A stretch of 62,715 nt of DNA from NCBI GenBank assembly GCA_023819255.1, contig JAMWBU010000008.1, positions 1 through 62,715 of the forward strand, in the 5' to 3' direction. The notes under the pieces are model-generated. The model searched no databases and was not told where the DNA came from. It saw only the letters and a program-made list of their open reading frames with translations. Every line of letters starts with the position of its first letter. The stretch's first letter is position 1. The DNA is from Candidatus Omnitrophota bacterium (GTDB lineage Bacteria; Ratteibacteria; UBA8468; B48-G9; DTJG01). Below, piece by piece: positions 53,358 to 61,661 of this stretch. The position numbers and the translations under genes were made by a program.

Positions 53358-53678
53358 GTGAAAAGATACCTTGTTTTGTTCACAACTTTTCCTGAAAGAA
53401 AAACAGGCCAGAAAATCTGTAAGACATTGATAAATGAGAATCTTACAGCATGCTGCCAGATTGTAGATGGCATAATAAGTTTCTACTGGTGGAAAAATAA
53501 AATTGAAAAATCAAAAGAGTGTTTGTGTATCTTGAAAACTGAAAAAACAATGCTTTCAAAACTGAAAAAAAGAATAAAGGACTTACATCCGTATGAAATC
53601 CCGGAAATTGTGGTTGTCGAGGCAGAAGACATTGATAAAGATTACGCGCACTGGATAACCAGTGTTATAAGAAAATGA
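53358..53678 (+). CDS. cutA: Divalent-cation tolerance protein CutA
   Basis: This 106-residue protein starts at GTG directly after the previous stop. LINENLTACCQIVDGIISFYWWKNKIEKSKECLCILKT, followed by HPYEIPEIVVVEAEDIDKDYAHWI, is the CutA trimer signature. It binds metal ions in a ferredoxin-like fold; its role is not settled. It overlaps the next gene by four bases. Confidence 0.94.
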   Translation: MKRYLVLFTTFPERKTGQKICKTLINENLTACCQIVDGIISFYWWKNKIEKSKECLCILKTEKTMLSKLKKRIKDLHPYEIPEIVVVEAEDIDKDYAHWITSVIRK

Positions 53679-54766
53679 ATGATATTGAAAGATTTTACGC
53701 AACAATGGAGTATAAACCCAGAGACAGGGCAATGTTCTGGGTCTGGGGCGTCTGGCCCGAGACACTTGAAAGATGGAAAAAAGAAAATCCTGAATTTGAT
53801 GAAAAGAAAGATCTGAAAGGAAAATTTGACACCAAGCAAAGCTTTAACCACTGGTTTTTCCCTCATCCTCCATTTGAAAAAAAGATAATCGAAGAAGATG
53901 ATGAGCATGTTCTTTACATAAACCACGAAGGTATACTGATGAGGGAGATGAAGAACAACCCAAAAAGTTCAATGCCGCAGTTTGTAAAATTTCCAGTTGA
54001 AACAAGGCAGGATTTCAGAAATTTCTGGAAGGAAAGGATGAATCCGGATTTGAGCCAGCGCATAGGACCTGACTGGAAAAATTTCTTGAAAGAAGTTCGT
54101 TCAAACCCGTATCCGCTTATTGTCATATCAGATAGATGGGGAGGTTTCTTTGGACCTTTGAGGAATCTTGTCGGGGTTGAAAAACTATGTATGCTTTTTT
54201 ATGATGACACCGCATTTCTCGAGGAGATGATGGATGCAAATGCTGATTTCATCATAGAGATGATGAGCCAGATACTTGATGTGGTGCATATCGATTGCTT
54301 CGGTTTCTGGGAAGATATGGCTTACAAGGCAGGACCGCTTATTTCACCGCAGATGGCGAGAAAATTTATGCTTCCGAGATACAGAAAAGTGGTGGATTTT
54401 TTAACAAAAAGGCAGGTCAAATACATTGGTCTTGACAGCGATGGATATATTGAGCCGCTGATACCTGTCTGGCTTGAAGCAGGTTTGAATTTTCTTTATC
54501 CATTTGAGGTTCAGGCAGGCATGGATGTTGTTGAGGTCAGGAAAAAATATGGCAGGGATTTGAGAATCTGGGGCGGTGTTGACAAGAGGGCGATTTCCCG
54601 GGGGAAAGATGCCATTGACAGGGAAATTAAGCGGATTTTTCCTCTTATGGAAGAAGGCGGATTTATTCCATACCCAGACCACAGTATCCCGCCTGATGTT
54701 TCCTTTGAAAACTACACTTATTATCTTGAAAGAATGGGAGAAGTTTGCGAAAAAATCAGTTCCTGA
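53675..54766 (+). CDS. UroD-fold protein, second copy, no zinc motif
   Basis: This 363-residue protein has the UroD-type pattern ISDRWGGFFGPLRNLVGVEKLCMLFYDD, GFWEDMAYKAGPLISPQMARKFMLPRY, WGGVDKRAISRGKDAIDREI and the end PDHSIPPDVSFENYTYYLE. As in the protein at 38361, the zinc HxC site is replaced (YIGLDSDGYI). It sits in an operon with CutA, the aminotransferase and dehydrogenase, far from any haem gene. It is probably a methyltransfer or decarboxylase relative with an unknown substrate. Confidence 0.75.
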   Translation: MNDIERFYATMEYKPRDRAMFWVWGVWPETLERWKKENPEFDEKKDLKGKFDTKQSFNHWFFPHPPFEKKIIEEDDEHVLYINHEGILMREMKNNPKSSMPQFVKFPVETRQDFRNFWKERMNPDLSQRIGPDWKNFLKEVRSNPYPLIVISDRWGGFFGPLRNLVGVEKLCMLFYDDTAFLEEMMDANADFIIEMMSQILDVVHIDCFGFWEDMAYKAGPLISPQMARKFMLPRYRKVVDFLTKRQVKYIGLDSDGYIEPLIPVWLEAGLNFLYPFEVQAGMDVVEVRKKYGRDLRIWGGVDKRAISRGKDAIDREIKRIFPLMEEGGFIPYPDHSIPPDVSFENYTYYLERMGEVCEKISS

Positions 54767-54768
54767 CT

Positions 54769-56067
54769 TTATCTGTAAAGATTTTCCCAGACATCTTCAG
54801 GATTATATCCCCATGGAACAGAAAGCCTGCATCCTTCTGGCGTATTTACAGGGCCATAAAGAAGTGGATCATCTGTTTTCTTCATCCACTCGATGAGATT
54901 GGTTCTAAACTGGTCTGCGATATCCCTGTAAGCAGGGTCATTGATGAGATTATTCCTTTCCAGATTGTCTTTTTCAAGGTCAAATAAAAACTCAAAGGGC
55001 CTTAATCTGTCAAAATATCCCATCTTTTTGAATAGTTCCTTAGAAAAGGAGTTGTCAACATTCACAGGGTAGTAAAATGGTCTTGTCTCAAAACATCTGA
55101 TGTACTTGAACTTTTGTGTTCTGACAGCCCTCATCGGGTCATATCCTGCATGAAATGTAAGTTCAGGGTAGATGTACTGATGGATTGTTTGTTTTTCGTC
55201 CATTATTGCAGGCATCAAGCTTTTCCCATCAAGTCCGTCTGGTATCTCTACCCCACAATAATCAAGGATTGTTGGCATAAGGTCTATATTGGAAGAAAGG
55301 CACTCGCATCTTTTCCCTTCAGGGATACCAGGTCCTCTCATTAACAAAAAAATTTCTATTCCGGGGTCAAAAAGCGTTGCCTTTGCTCCAGGCATTGCTA
55401 TGCCATGGTCAGTGGTGAAAATAAAAAGTGTGTTATCAATTCTTTTTGTATTTTCAAGCGCAGAGACAATTTTTCCAATGGTTTGGTCCACCCTCTGGAC
55501 AAGGATATTAAGTCCTGCAATGTCTTTTTTCGCTTCAATGCTGTCAGGAAGAAACTCAGGGACACGAATGTTTTTATCAGGATTTTCAACAATTGGATAT
55601 CTCTGATGGGTTTCGAAAACGCCAGCAGAAATAAAAAATGGTTCATTCTGTTTTTGTTCAAGGAATTCAACTACCATTTGTCCAATATCAGCGCAGGATC
55701 TTGTTTCAGCCGGGGAAAATTCCTGGTATCCAAGCTTATTCTGATTTCCATGCCGTGCTTCGTGCTGTATTCCAAAAAGAATTGTTCTGTATCCATTTTT
55801 CGCAAGAATGCGGGGGAGATATTCAATATCTTTTTTCAGTTTAAATCCTCTGTGGGCAAGTCCTATCATTCCATTTCTATGGGGAACAAGTCCTGAAAAC
55901 ATGCCTGCCCTGCTTGGACTGCACTGAGGCGCGCAGCAGAAGTAATTTGTAAAAACTGTTGATTTTTCAGCAAGCCTATTTATGCTCGGAGTTTTTACAT
56001 CAGCGCCATAGCATTCAAGATATCTTCCAGTGTCATGGGTGATGAAGTGAATGATGTTAGTTTTCAT
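54769..56067 (-). CDS. Cysteine-type sulfatase
   Basis: This 432-residue protein has the sulfatase N terminus (IIHFITHDTGRYLECYG), TPSINRLAEKSTVFTNYF, then CSPSRAGMFSG with the formylglycine-forming Cys at residue 49. FTTDHGIAMPGAK carries metal residues, and GKSLMPAI follows. No signal peptide is visible, so it acts in the cytoplasm after uptake, or is exported otherwise. It needs a formylglycine-generating or radical-SAM activase, which is not in the window. It points to sulfated glycans as substrate. It overlaps the nitroreductase gene by 4 nt. Confidence 0.92.
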   Translation of the reverse strand: MKTNIIHFITHDTGRYLECYGADVKTPSINRLAEKSTVFTNYFCCAPQCSPSRAGMFSGLVPHRNGMIGLAHRGFKLKKDIEYLPRILAKNGYRTILFGIQHEARHGNQNKLGYQEFSPAETRSCADIGQMVVEFLEQKQNEPFFISAGVFETHQRYPIVENPDKNIRVPEFLPDSIEAKKDIAGLNILVQRVDQTIGKIVSALENTKRIDNTLFIFTTDHGIAMPGAKATLFDPGIEIFLLMRGPGIPEGKRCECLSSNIDLMPTILDYCGVEIPDGLDGKSLMPAIMDEKQTIHQYIYPELTFHAGYDPMRAVRTQKFKYIRCFETRPFYYPVNVDNSFSKELFKKMGYFDRLRPFEFLFDLEKDNLERNNLINDPAYRDIADQFRTNLIEWMKKTDDPLLYGPVNTPEGCRLSVPWGYNPEDVWENLYR

Positions 56068-56597
56068 TTTTTACCCCATTGTTCATAAAACACAATCTCC
56101 TGCAGTGGCAACCTGTCCTGAGTTTCACAGAAAGCAGAATCATCTTCAGGATAACCAACAGGAGTTAAAGCCACTACATTGTAATCATCAGGGATGCCTA
56201 AGTATTTTTTTATCCCTTCATTGTCAAACGAACCAATCCAGCATGTTCCAAGCCCTTGTGCCCTTGCAGCAAGAGTCAGATGGTCAAAGGCAATTGCCAC
56301 ATCAACAATAACACTGCAATCACCCATCCAGCCGCCTCTATTGTAATGGATGTTTCTACCGCAACCGGCTATTACCACAGGAGCCTGAGCGATAAAGGAC
56401 TGATGGTGGCAGAGCTCTGCCAGTTGTCTTTTCCTTTCTCTATCTTTTATCAAAATGAACTTCCACGGTTGTCTGTTGCTTCCGCTTGGAGCAATTCTTG
56501 CGGCATTCAGAACCCTTTCCAGCACATCCTGCGGGATTTCATCTCTTTTATAAGCGCGCACGCTTCTTCTTGTTTTTATCACCTGATAGAAGTCCAT
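56064..56597 (-). CDS. Nitroreductase-family FMN oxidoreductase
   Basis: This 177-residue protein has the family pattern TRRSVRAYKRDEIPQDVLERVLNAARIAPSGSNRQPWKFILI and LAARAQGLGTCWIGSF and ends LTPVGYPED. It belongs to the small NfsB-like type, unlike the SagB-type protein at 10058. Its substrate is unknown. It lies between the sulfatase and DUF3604 genes on one strand. Confidence 0.9.
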   Translation of the reverse strand: MDFYQVIKTRRSVRAYKRDEIPQDVLERVLNAARIAPSGSNRQPWKFILIKDRERKRQLAELCHHQSFIAQAPVVIAGCGRNIHYNRGGWMGDCSVIVDVAIAFDHLTLAARAQGLGTCWIGSFDNEGIKKYLGIPDDYNVVALTPVGYPEDDSAFCETQDRLPLQEIVFYEQWGKK

Positions 56598-56609
56598 AAG
56601 ACCTCCCTG

Positions 56610-58784
56610 TTAATCAACATTTATCCATACTGGAGATGTGTAAGCAACTTCATTGTTTTTCTGGGTTATTTTCAGGTAATACCAGTATCTGCCTTTTTCA
56701 ATTCTTTTATCCTGCCATCTGAAAACAGTATCCATTCTTTCTAAATTTTCACAGAAAACAGCCCTTTTGTTTCTTATAACCTCAATCTTTTTTATTATAT
56801 CGCAGCTATGAATGTCTGCCATCACCTCGATATTTCCACTGCTGCCTTTTTCACCCATTTTGTATTTTGAGACAGAAAAATCAACAAGGGTTCTGTCTGA
56901 TGTTGTCGCATATGTTTTTCTATTTCTCAGCGCGTATATCAGGTTTTCTCTGTCCAGTTTTTTCATAAAAGCGGCCATAATCCCGCACTTGTATTTTATG
57001 GCGTAAGAAGTAAAATGCGCAGTTTTTCCCTGTCCGTTTCTATCTTCAGGAGAAAAAAACACATTTCCGCTGTGGCAGTCGCCGCCACCTGTAAAACCAA
57101 TCACCGCACCTTCATTCAATAGTTTGTTTGCGAGAGAATCAAAATGTCCCCACATTGAATAGACCTCAAGAAACCTTTCAACATTTTTGTTGTGGAATTT
57201 CCAGAAATCTCCGGTATGACCTGTGTGCGGTCCTGCAACGACATTTTCATTACCTTCAAATTCTCTGTAAACAACATCTATGTTAGACGTTGGTTCATAC
57301 ATCCCCCTGAAAAGTTTCAATCTGTTTTCAGATGTATAGATATTTCTGTGTCCCTGATTTCCTGCCCATTCATAGCCAATAAGTGTGCAAAACTCATTGT
57401 CTATGTTGAAGCTATTTGTGATATCCTGCATCAATTCCCACTGGTTATCAGAAAAATAACAGGCATGGTCTGAAGCAGCCGCAAAGTCAAGACATCCTGC
57501 GTATTTCGCATTTGAATACAACTTTTCAAACATACCTGTTCCATCGCTCATTTCAGTGTGCCCGTGTATCTCTCCCCAGAAAATCTGTTCCCTTTCATCA
57601 TCTTGTTTCATTATCTCCACAGGATTGCTTGTTGCTAAAAGTTTTCCTGTGTTTTTATCATATGCCTTTGCCCGATAGATTCCTGGTTCAAGATTGTCAA
57701 AATCAATACAGAATCTGTATCTGTCAGTAAGATTGTGCGAAATGTTTTTTATCTGCTTTTCTTTTTTCCCTTCGATATGTATTTCAATATCCATCTTCCA
57801 GTTTTTATCATCCACGATGTTTCTGTATTTATCAGTAATAATGCCGACAAGTTCAACTTTTTTTCTTATTTTTATCCTTCCTGGGAAAAACAGAAACAAT
57901 CTATCTGGTTTTCCAGCGACAAACCTTATAAAGTGGCCGTTTCTTTCAGCCGGTGGAATAAATATTTTTTTTCTATCAAGCGCGATCGCAGGCGATAAAG
58001 GCGGCAAATTTGAGTACCAGTATCTTCTTTCCACCGTATAACTTTCCACAGGGACAATGAAACTTTTCTCACAGCTGTATTCAATCTCAATTGTTCCACA
58101 GGGTTTTATTCCATCAGGTAAAAAGTAGATAATATCCCTGTCCCTATGCGATTCATCAGAAGGGTCCTTTACACCTTTAAAAACAATTTTGCAATCAGAG
58201 CGAACAACCTTTATGTATCCATCCTGTGTTTTTGATTCTGTCTGCGGCATGGCAAATACTCTGTGGATGTTTAATCTGAGATAGGATTTTTCTGGCAGTC
58301 CTTTTTGTCCAGCAACAAATATCATTTTGAATTTTACCGGGCTTCCCACTTCAATTGTTGATGGATTTATTAAACTGAATCCTAAATCATCTCTTGATAT
58401 TCCGAAAAGTTTTCTTTCAGCGTCTTTGATGCTTGAAGAAAACTTCAGGTTTGTTCGGGTGGTGATGAGAAAAAAAGAATTTTCTGCTATTTTTTTTGAA
58501 ATGCCATAAAATTTTATCTGGCCGAATCCTCTGGGTTTTGCTAGCTCTATTGCTGTAATTCCAAAATCAATCCAACTGAAAGAATTTTTTTCAAAGACAT
58601 TTTGAGGTTCGAATTTATGATGGTCGATGTAAATGAATGGATTTCTTGCTTCTGATAAAAGCCATAATCTTTTATTGCCTTTCACAGGGGGGCAGAAAAA
58701 TACCATATCACAAAAATCTTTGCCCGGATAAAAGCTTGCATCCTTCAAAGGAAAAACTCTGTCTGTTCTTATTTCTTTTTCCAT
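56610..58784 (-). CDS. DUF3604/PHP-like metallohydrolase-related protein
   Basis: This 724-residue protein begins with long beta-rich domains. A PHP-like metal site near residue 405 reads FWGEIHGHTEMSDGTGMFEKLYSNAK. ASDHACYFSDNQWELM, FCTLIGYEWAGNQGHRNIY, GPHTGHTGDF and GGDCHSGNVFF follow. This fits DUF3604-type PHP proteins, whose activity is not settled. No clear signal peptide. The start follows soon after the miaA stop (58790), so it is cotranscribed with miaA. Confidence 0.72.
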   Translation of the reverse strand: MEKEIRTDRVFPLKDASFYPGKDFCDMVFFCPPVKGNKRLWLLSEARNPFIYIDHHKFEPQNVFEKNSFSWIDFGITAIELAKPRGFGQIKFYGISKKIAENSFFLITTRTNLKFSSSIKDAERKLFGISRDDLGFSLINPSTIEVGSPVKFKMIFVAGQKGLPEKSYLRLNIHRVFAMPQTESKTQDGYIKVVRSDCKIVFKGVKDPSDESHRDRDIIYFLPDGIKPCGTIEIEYSCEKSFIVPVESYTVERRYWYSNLPPLSPAIALDRKKIFIPPAERNGHFIRFVAGKPDRLFLFFPGRIKIRKKVELVGIITDKYRNIVDDKNWKMDIEIHIEGKKEKQIKNISHNLTDRYRFCIDFDNLEPGIYRAKAYDKNTGKLLATSNPVEIMKQDDEREQIFWGEIHGHTEMSDGTGMFEKLYSNAKYAGCLDFAAASDHACYFSDNQWELMQDITNSFNIDNEFCTLIGYEWAGNQGHRNIYTSENRLKLFRGMYEPTSNIDVVYREFEGNENVVAGPHTGHTGDFWKFHNKNVERFLEVYSMWGHFDSLANKLLNEGAVIGFTGGGDCHSGNVFFSPEDRNGQGKTAHFTSYAIKYKCGIMAAFMKKLDRENLIYALRNRKTYATTSDRTLVDFSVSKYKMGEKGSSGNIEVMADIHSCDIIKKIEVIRNKRAVFCENLERMDTVFRWQDKRIEKGRYWYYLKITQKNNEVAYTSPVWINVD

Positions 58785-58789
58785 TGTTT

Positions 58790-59755
58790 TTAATCCCTTA
58801 CGGTTTCCATTAGTTTTCTGAATAAAAGCTGCGCCGCATCTGCCGGGGGAATATCGCTAATGTCAATCCATTCAGCGCCGTTTTCTTTCCTGAACCAGGT
58901 AATCTGCCTTCTCGCATAATTTCGAGTTTTCCTTTTTATTATCTCCACAGTTTCCTTCCAGTTTTTTCTTCCCTGGTGAAAATCGCACAGTTCTATATAA
59001 CCAATCGGCGCTTTTTCTTTAAGATGGCCGCTTAAGCCAGATTCAATAATTTCTTTTACCTCTTCAACCCATCCTGATTCAAGCATTTTCTCTGTCCTTA
59101 AATCAAGGATATTGTAAAGTTTTCCTCTATCCATATTCAAAATCCAGTACACGACTTTTGCATCTTTGATGAAACTGGCTGGCTGCGCTTTTTTCTGCCA
59201 CTGACTCATAGGAATACCTGAAACGAGCCATACTTCAAGAGCCCTGGTAATTCTTACCCTATCGTTCGGGTGGATTTTTGACGCGCAGGCAGGGTCAATC
59301 TCCTTCAATTTTTCATAGAGTTTTTCTGTTTCCTGATCGCAAAATTTTTTTCTTATCTCCTTCTGCATATTCTTTTTTTCTTCAGGAAAATCAAAAATCC
59401 CTTTCAAGAGCGCCCTGATGTAAAGACCGCTTCCTCCCACAAGTATTACCGCCTTTTTTCTTTTCCAGATTTGCGGCACAAGTTTTTCCAGAATTTCTCT
59501 GAAATCAAAGACAGTAAAGCTTTCTTTTAAAGAAAGGAAACTGTAAAGATGGTGAGGAACAATTTTTAATGCTTCTTCTGAAGGTTTTGCAGTGCCCTTG
59601 CTTATTTCGATGTAAAACTGACGGGAGTCGGCGTTGATTATTTCTGATGGTATTAACTTTGCAAGCTCAACAGCGATAGACGACTTTCCTGTTCCTGTTG
59701 GACCAGAAAGAATTATGAAGAGATTTTCCGGCAATTCCTCATCAGCTTTTCTCAT
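58790..59755 (-). CDS. miaA: tRNA dimethylallyltransferase
   Basis: From the ATG at 59755 the protein has about 321 residues; an in-frame start at 59806 lies deep inside the upstream gene. It has the P-loop GPTGTGKSS, INADSRQFYIEISKGTAKP, ILVGGSGLYIRALLKG, RVRITRALEVW and NYARRQITWFRK. MiaA adds dimethylallyl to A37 of tRNAs reading UNN codons, including tRNA-Ser(CGA), whose gene is next to it. It overlaps the ThyA-like gene by 14 nt. Confidence 0.95.
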   Translation of the reverse strand: MRKADEELPENLFIILSGPTGTGKSSIAVELAKLIPSEIINADSRQFYIEISKGTAKPSEEALKIVPHHLYSFLSLKESFTVFDFREILEKLVPQIWKRKKAVILVGGSGLYIRALLKGIFDFPEEKKNMQKEIRKKFCDQETEKLYEKLKEIDPACASKIHPNDRVRITRALEVWLVSGIPMSQWQKKAQPASFIKDAKVVYWILNMDRGKLYNILDLRTEKMLESGWVEEVKEIIESGLSGHLKEKAPIGYIELCDFHQGRKNWKETVEIIKRKTRNYARRQITWFRKENGAEWIDISDIPPADAAQLLFRKLMETVRD

Positions 59756-60578
59756 TTTCCAGAAGTTCCCTGCCATATTCAAAGCCAGCAATGGCAACAG
59801 GGTCATCGCTTCTTATGGTTCTGCTTTTCAATCTGTCTTGATTGTAAAAATCCCTTTCTTTCATAAGCTTTAGAAATCTTTCTTTGAAATCATCAAAGTT
59901 ACAGCCGTAAATGTGGTAAGAATCAGTGATATCAACATACGGACCAACCAGTATTTCATTGCCTGTCCTTTTTGAAATCTCGTCTGCTATGTATTTTTGC
60001 AGTTCTGTCAGGCCAAAAAGGTTCATATATGCCGCGCGGTAGGCGTCTCTTGAGCGCCAGTGAGTGTTCATCCTTAGATATGTTTTTCCATTTTCGACAA
60101 ACAGCCTGCACCATATTCTTTGAAGGCAGGGCGGGTCGTCTGTTTTCGGATCGTAAGAAGGAATCCAGGTTATTGCCTGGGCTCTGCGGGAATAAAAGGT
60201 TTTTGAAAGTTTTTCAATGATATATTCAATCTGATTCACATCTTTTCCTGTTTCAGCAGGATAACTGAAAAGTCGCTGGTGATAGGTGTAAGTCCATTTT
60301 CCTTCTTCGGGTTTTATCCAGTGATCATGCACTCCAGAAACAACCTCCTGCCTGTATTTTTCAAGGTCTTCAATTCCTCCAGGAAACCCGAGATGAATTC
60401 TTGGTTCTGAAAAAGGCTCATTTACAATCATCACCATTGTAGCATCTCTGCTTTGCGGATCCAATGGTAAATCATATTCTGTTGAGGCCATACCACCTTT
60501 CTCCCACAGCAGCATCACACTTTTTTCCCATACCTCTGCGATTGTTTTCCCTTCAACAACAAGAACATTTGCGATCAT
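59742..60578 (-). CDS. ThyA-like thymidylate synthase homologue (archaeal-like type)
   Basis: The protein has 278 residues from the ATG at 60578, preceded by GGAGG; the longer frame from TTG 60590 overlaps the ribosome site. DPPCLQRIWCRLFVENG matches the active-site Cys loop of ThyA. HWRSRDAYRAAYMNLFGLTELQKYIA matches the dUMP-binding RSxD segment, and DSYHIYG the DxHxY motif. The first 100 residues differ from E. coli ThyA and resemble the shorter archaeal-type relatives. It may make dTMP or hydroxymethylate a pyrimidine. The dcd gene at 31348 gives a source of dUMP. Confidence 0.78.
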   Translation of the reverse strand: MIANVLVVEGKTIAEVWEKSVMLLWEKGGMASTEYDLPLDPQSRDATMVMIVNEPFSEPRIHLGFPGGIEDLEKYRQEVVSGVHDHWIKPEEGKWTYTYHQRLFSYPAETGKDVNQIEYIIEKLSKTFYSRRAQAITWIPSYDPKTDDPPCLQRIWCRLFVENGKTYLRMNTHWRSRDAYRAAYMNLFGLTELQKYIADEISKRTGNEILVGPYVDITDSYHIYGCNFDDFKERFLKLMKERDFYNQDRLKSRTIRSDDPVAIAGFEYGRELLENEKS

Positions 60579-60604
60579 AGCGGCCTCCAAAAATTCTGTT
60601 AAGA

Positions 60605-60712
60605 TTACTTATTTGCTATTTTTTCAATAGCAACTACCAGCCTGTAAAATAGAATCAAAAATGCGATTGAAAAGCCAAGATATATTAAACCTGTAATCCA
60701 TGCCATAACCAT
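60605..60712 (-). CDS. Tiny single-span membrane protein of 35 residues
   Basis: A short frame with AAAGGAGG at ideal distance from its ATG encodes one membrane helix (ITGLIYLGFSIAFLILFYRL) and a charged end (VVAIEKIANK). It lies 26 nt upstream of the ThyA-like gene on the same strand. Its strong ribosome site suggests a real gene. Single-span proteins of this size often modulate membrane enzymes; the partner is unknown. Alternatively it is a leader for the ThyA-like gene. Confidence 0.62.
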   Translation of the reverse strand: MVMAWITGLIYLGFSIAFLILFYRLVVAIEKIANK

Positions 60713-60818
60713 ATTGCCTCCTTTTTTAATGGCGGGAAAAATTTTTTTGCGCCACTATTTTACCACAAATTTTTACCGGATATTGGCAAAAACTAAAAAA
60801 TGCAGGAAAATAAAATAA

Positions 60819-61010
60819 GGAGAGATGGCTGAGTGGACTAAAGCGTCCGCCTCGAAAGCGGATGTGCCCTCACGGGCACCGCAGGCTGAAATACAGTGTA
60901 TTTCTGGATTTCAGGGGAGCGAAGTTAAGACAATGCGAGCAAGCATAGCAATTCCAGCGGGTGGCCGACCCGAGCCGCAGTGGGAGGCGAGGGCGCCGAA
61001 TCCTGCTCTC
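60819..61010 (+). pseudogene. tRNA-Ser(CGA) copy split in the T arm by a 111-nt insert
   Basis: 60819-60885 equals the first 67 nt of the intact tRNA-Ser at 61082. After GCAGG the T loop is broken by 60886-60996, then CGAATCCTGCTCTC (60997-61010) resumes and ends in AGG, so the acceptor stem cannot close. The insert starts with a hairpin (CTGAAAT 60886-60892 with ATTTCAG 60908-60914) and ends with GC-rich sequence. It is not a tRNA intron position. It appears dead as a tRNA unless the insert is spliced out and the end repaired. Confidence 0.85.
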
Positions 61011-61037
61011 AGGTTGCGGAAGCGACCGAACCTGCTT

Positions 61038-61066
61038 TTGCTTCTTTTGGTTTAGTATAATATAAG
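61038..61066 (+). promoter_or_regulatory. Promoter of the intact tRNA-Ser(CGA)
   Basis: TTGCTT (61038-61043), 17 nt and TATAAG (61061-61066), 15 nt before the tRNA 5' end. An overlapping TATAAT lies at 61056-61061. Confidence 0.45.
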
Positions 61067-61081
61067 TTGCCACATTACCAC

Positions 61082-61168
61082 GGAGAGATGGCTGAGTGGA
61101 CTAAAGCGTCCGCCTCGAAAGCGGATGTGCCCTCACGGGCACCGCAGGTTCGAATCCTGCTCTCTCCG
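61082..61168 (+). tRNA. tRNA-Ser, anticodon CGA
   Basis: Acceptor GGAGAGA (61082-61088) pairs with TCTCTCC (61161-61167). The anticodon arm CCGC-CTCGAAA-GCGG gives anticodon CGA. A long variable arm (TGCCCTCACGGGCA) is typical of class II serine tRNAs. The T loop reads GGTTCGAATCC. The discriminator base is G and CCA is not encoded. It reads UCG codons. Confidence 0.96.
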
Positions 61169-61451
61169 CCTTTACTTCTTTGAAAGGATTCGAATGGAGC
61201 GGTGCTGGTGCGAGGAAGAACGAGCACCGTATAGCACTAAGGCCGAGAAGGTGAGGCCGCTGACCGAAGCACAGAAGTTTTTTCTGTGCAAGACGACGTA
61301 TAAGTCCGAGCAAGTGCGAGGACTTGTGCGGGTGGTTGCCGGCGCGATGAATAAAGAGCGCTGTATGGCAAGCCCGCCGAGACGGTGAGGCGGGCCGGAT
61401 CGACCCGAGCCGCAGTGGGAGGCGAGGGCGCCGAATCCTGCTCTCTCCGCC
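61151..61451 (+). repeat. Hairpin-rich element flanked by duplicated tRNA-Ser tails
   Basis: The 20-nt tail CGAATCCTGCTCTCTCCGCC ends the intact tRNA at 61151-61170 and recurs at 61432-61451. Between lies a GC-rich block (61171-61431) with five perfect hairpins: GGTGCT/AGCACC 61201-61228, GGCC/GGCC 61241-61258, GCACAGAA/TTCTGTGC 61269-61289, AAGTCC/GGACTT 61302-61325, GCCCGCC/GGCGGGC 61372-61395. Several loops share GAG..GGTGA or GAGCAAG-type sequence. The right 45 nt (61401-61445) are identical to 60966-61010 in the split tRNA. It looks like a tRNA-associated repeat or small mobile element; it encodes no convincing protein. Confidence 0.7.
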
Positions 61452-61549
61452 AGTTTTCAATTTCAGCCTTTTTGAGTGTTGTTGCCCCGCTCTTAGTTTC
61501 ATCTCCGCCCGCTTCGCAGGCGAGCTGATAATTTTAGAAAAAAAAGGTG

Positions 61550-61585
61550 AATGCCCTTGTTCCAGGCCTCCCGTGTGCGGGCATT
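61550..61585 (+). repeat. Hairpin upstream of the XRE regulator
   Basis: AATGCCC (61550-61556) and GGGCATT (61579-61585) form a 7-bp stem with a 22-nt loop. It could end transcripts coming from the tRNA side, but no U-run follows directly. Confidence 0.4.
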
Positions 61586-61610
61586 TGGAATTAAAATCCC
61601 TAAAAATGTC

Positions 61611-61639
61611 TTTACATTATAAAAATAATTTTGTATCAT
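61611..61639 (+). promoter_or_regulatory. Promoter of the XRE regulator and methyltransferase genes
   Basis: TTTACA (61611-61616), 17 nt and TATCAT (61634-61639). The leader is about 15-20 nt with a weak AAGGA ribosome site. Confidence 0.55.
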
Positions 61640-61661
61640 AAGTATAAATAAGGATTACGCT

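Noticed and set aside
60870-61502. Reverse-strand frames with RIRRPRLPLRLG and AGFEPAVPVRAHPLSRRT
   Set aside because: They run antisense through tRNA-Ser and the hairpin repeats and are the kind of false protein often called opposite tRNAs.
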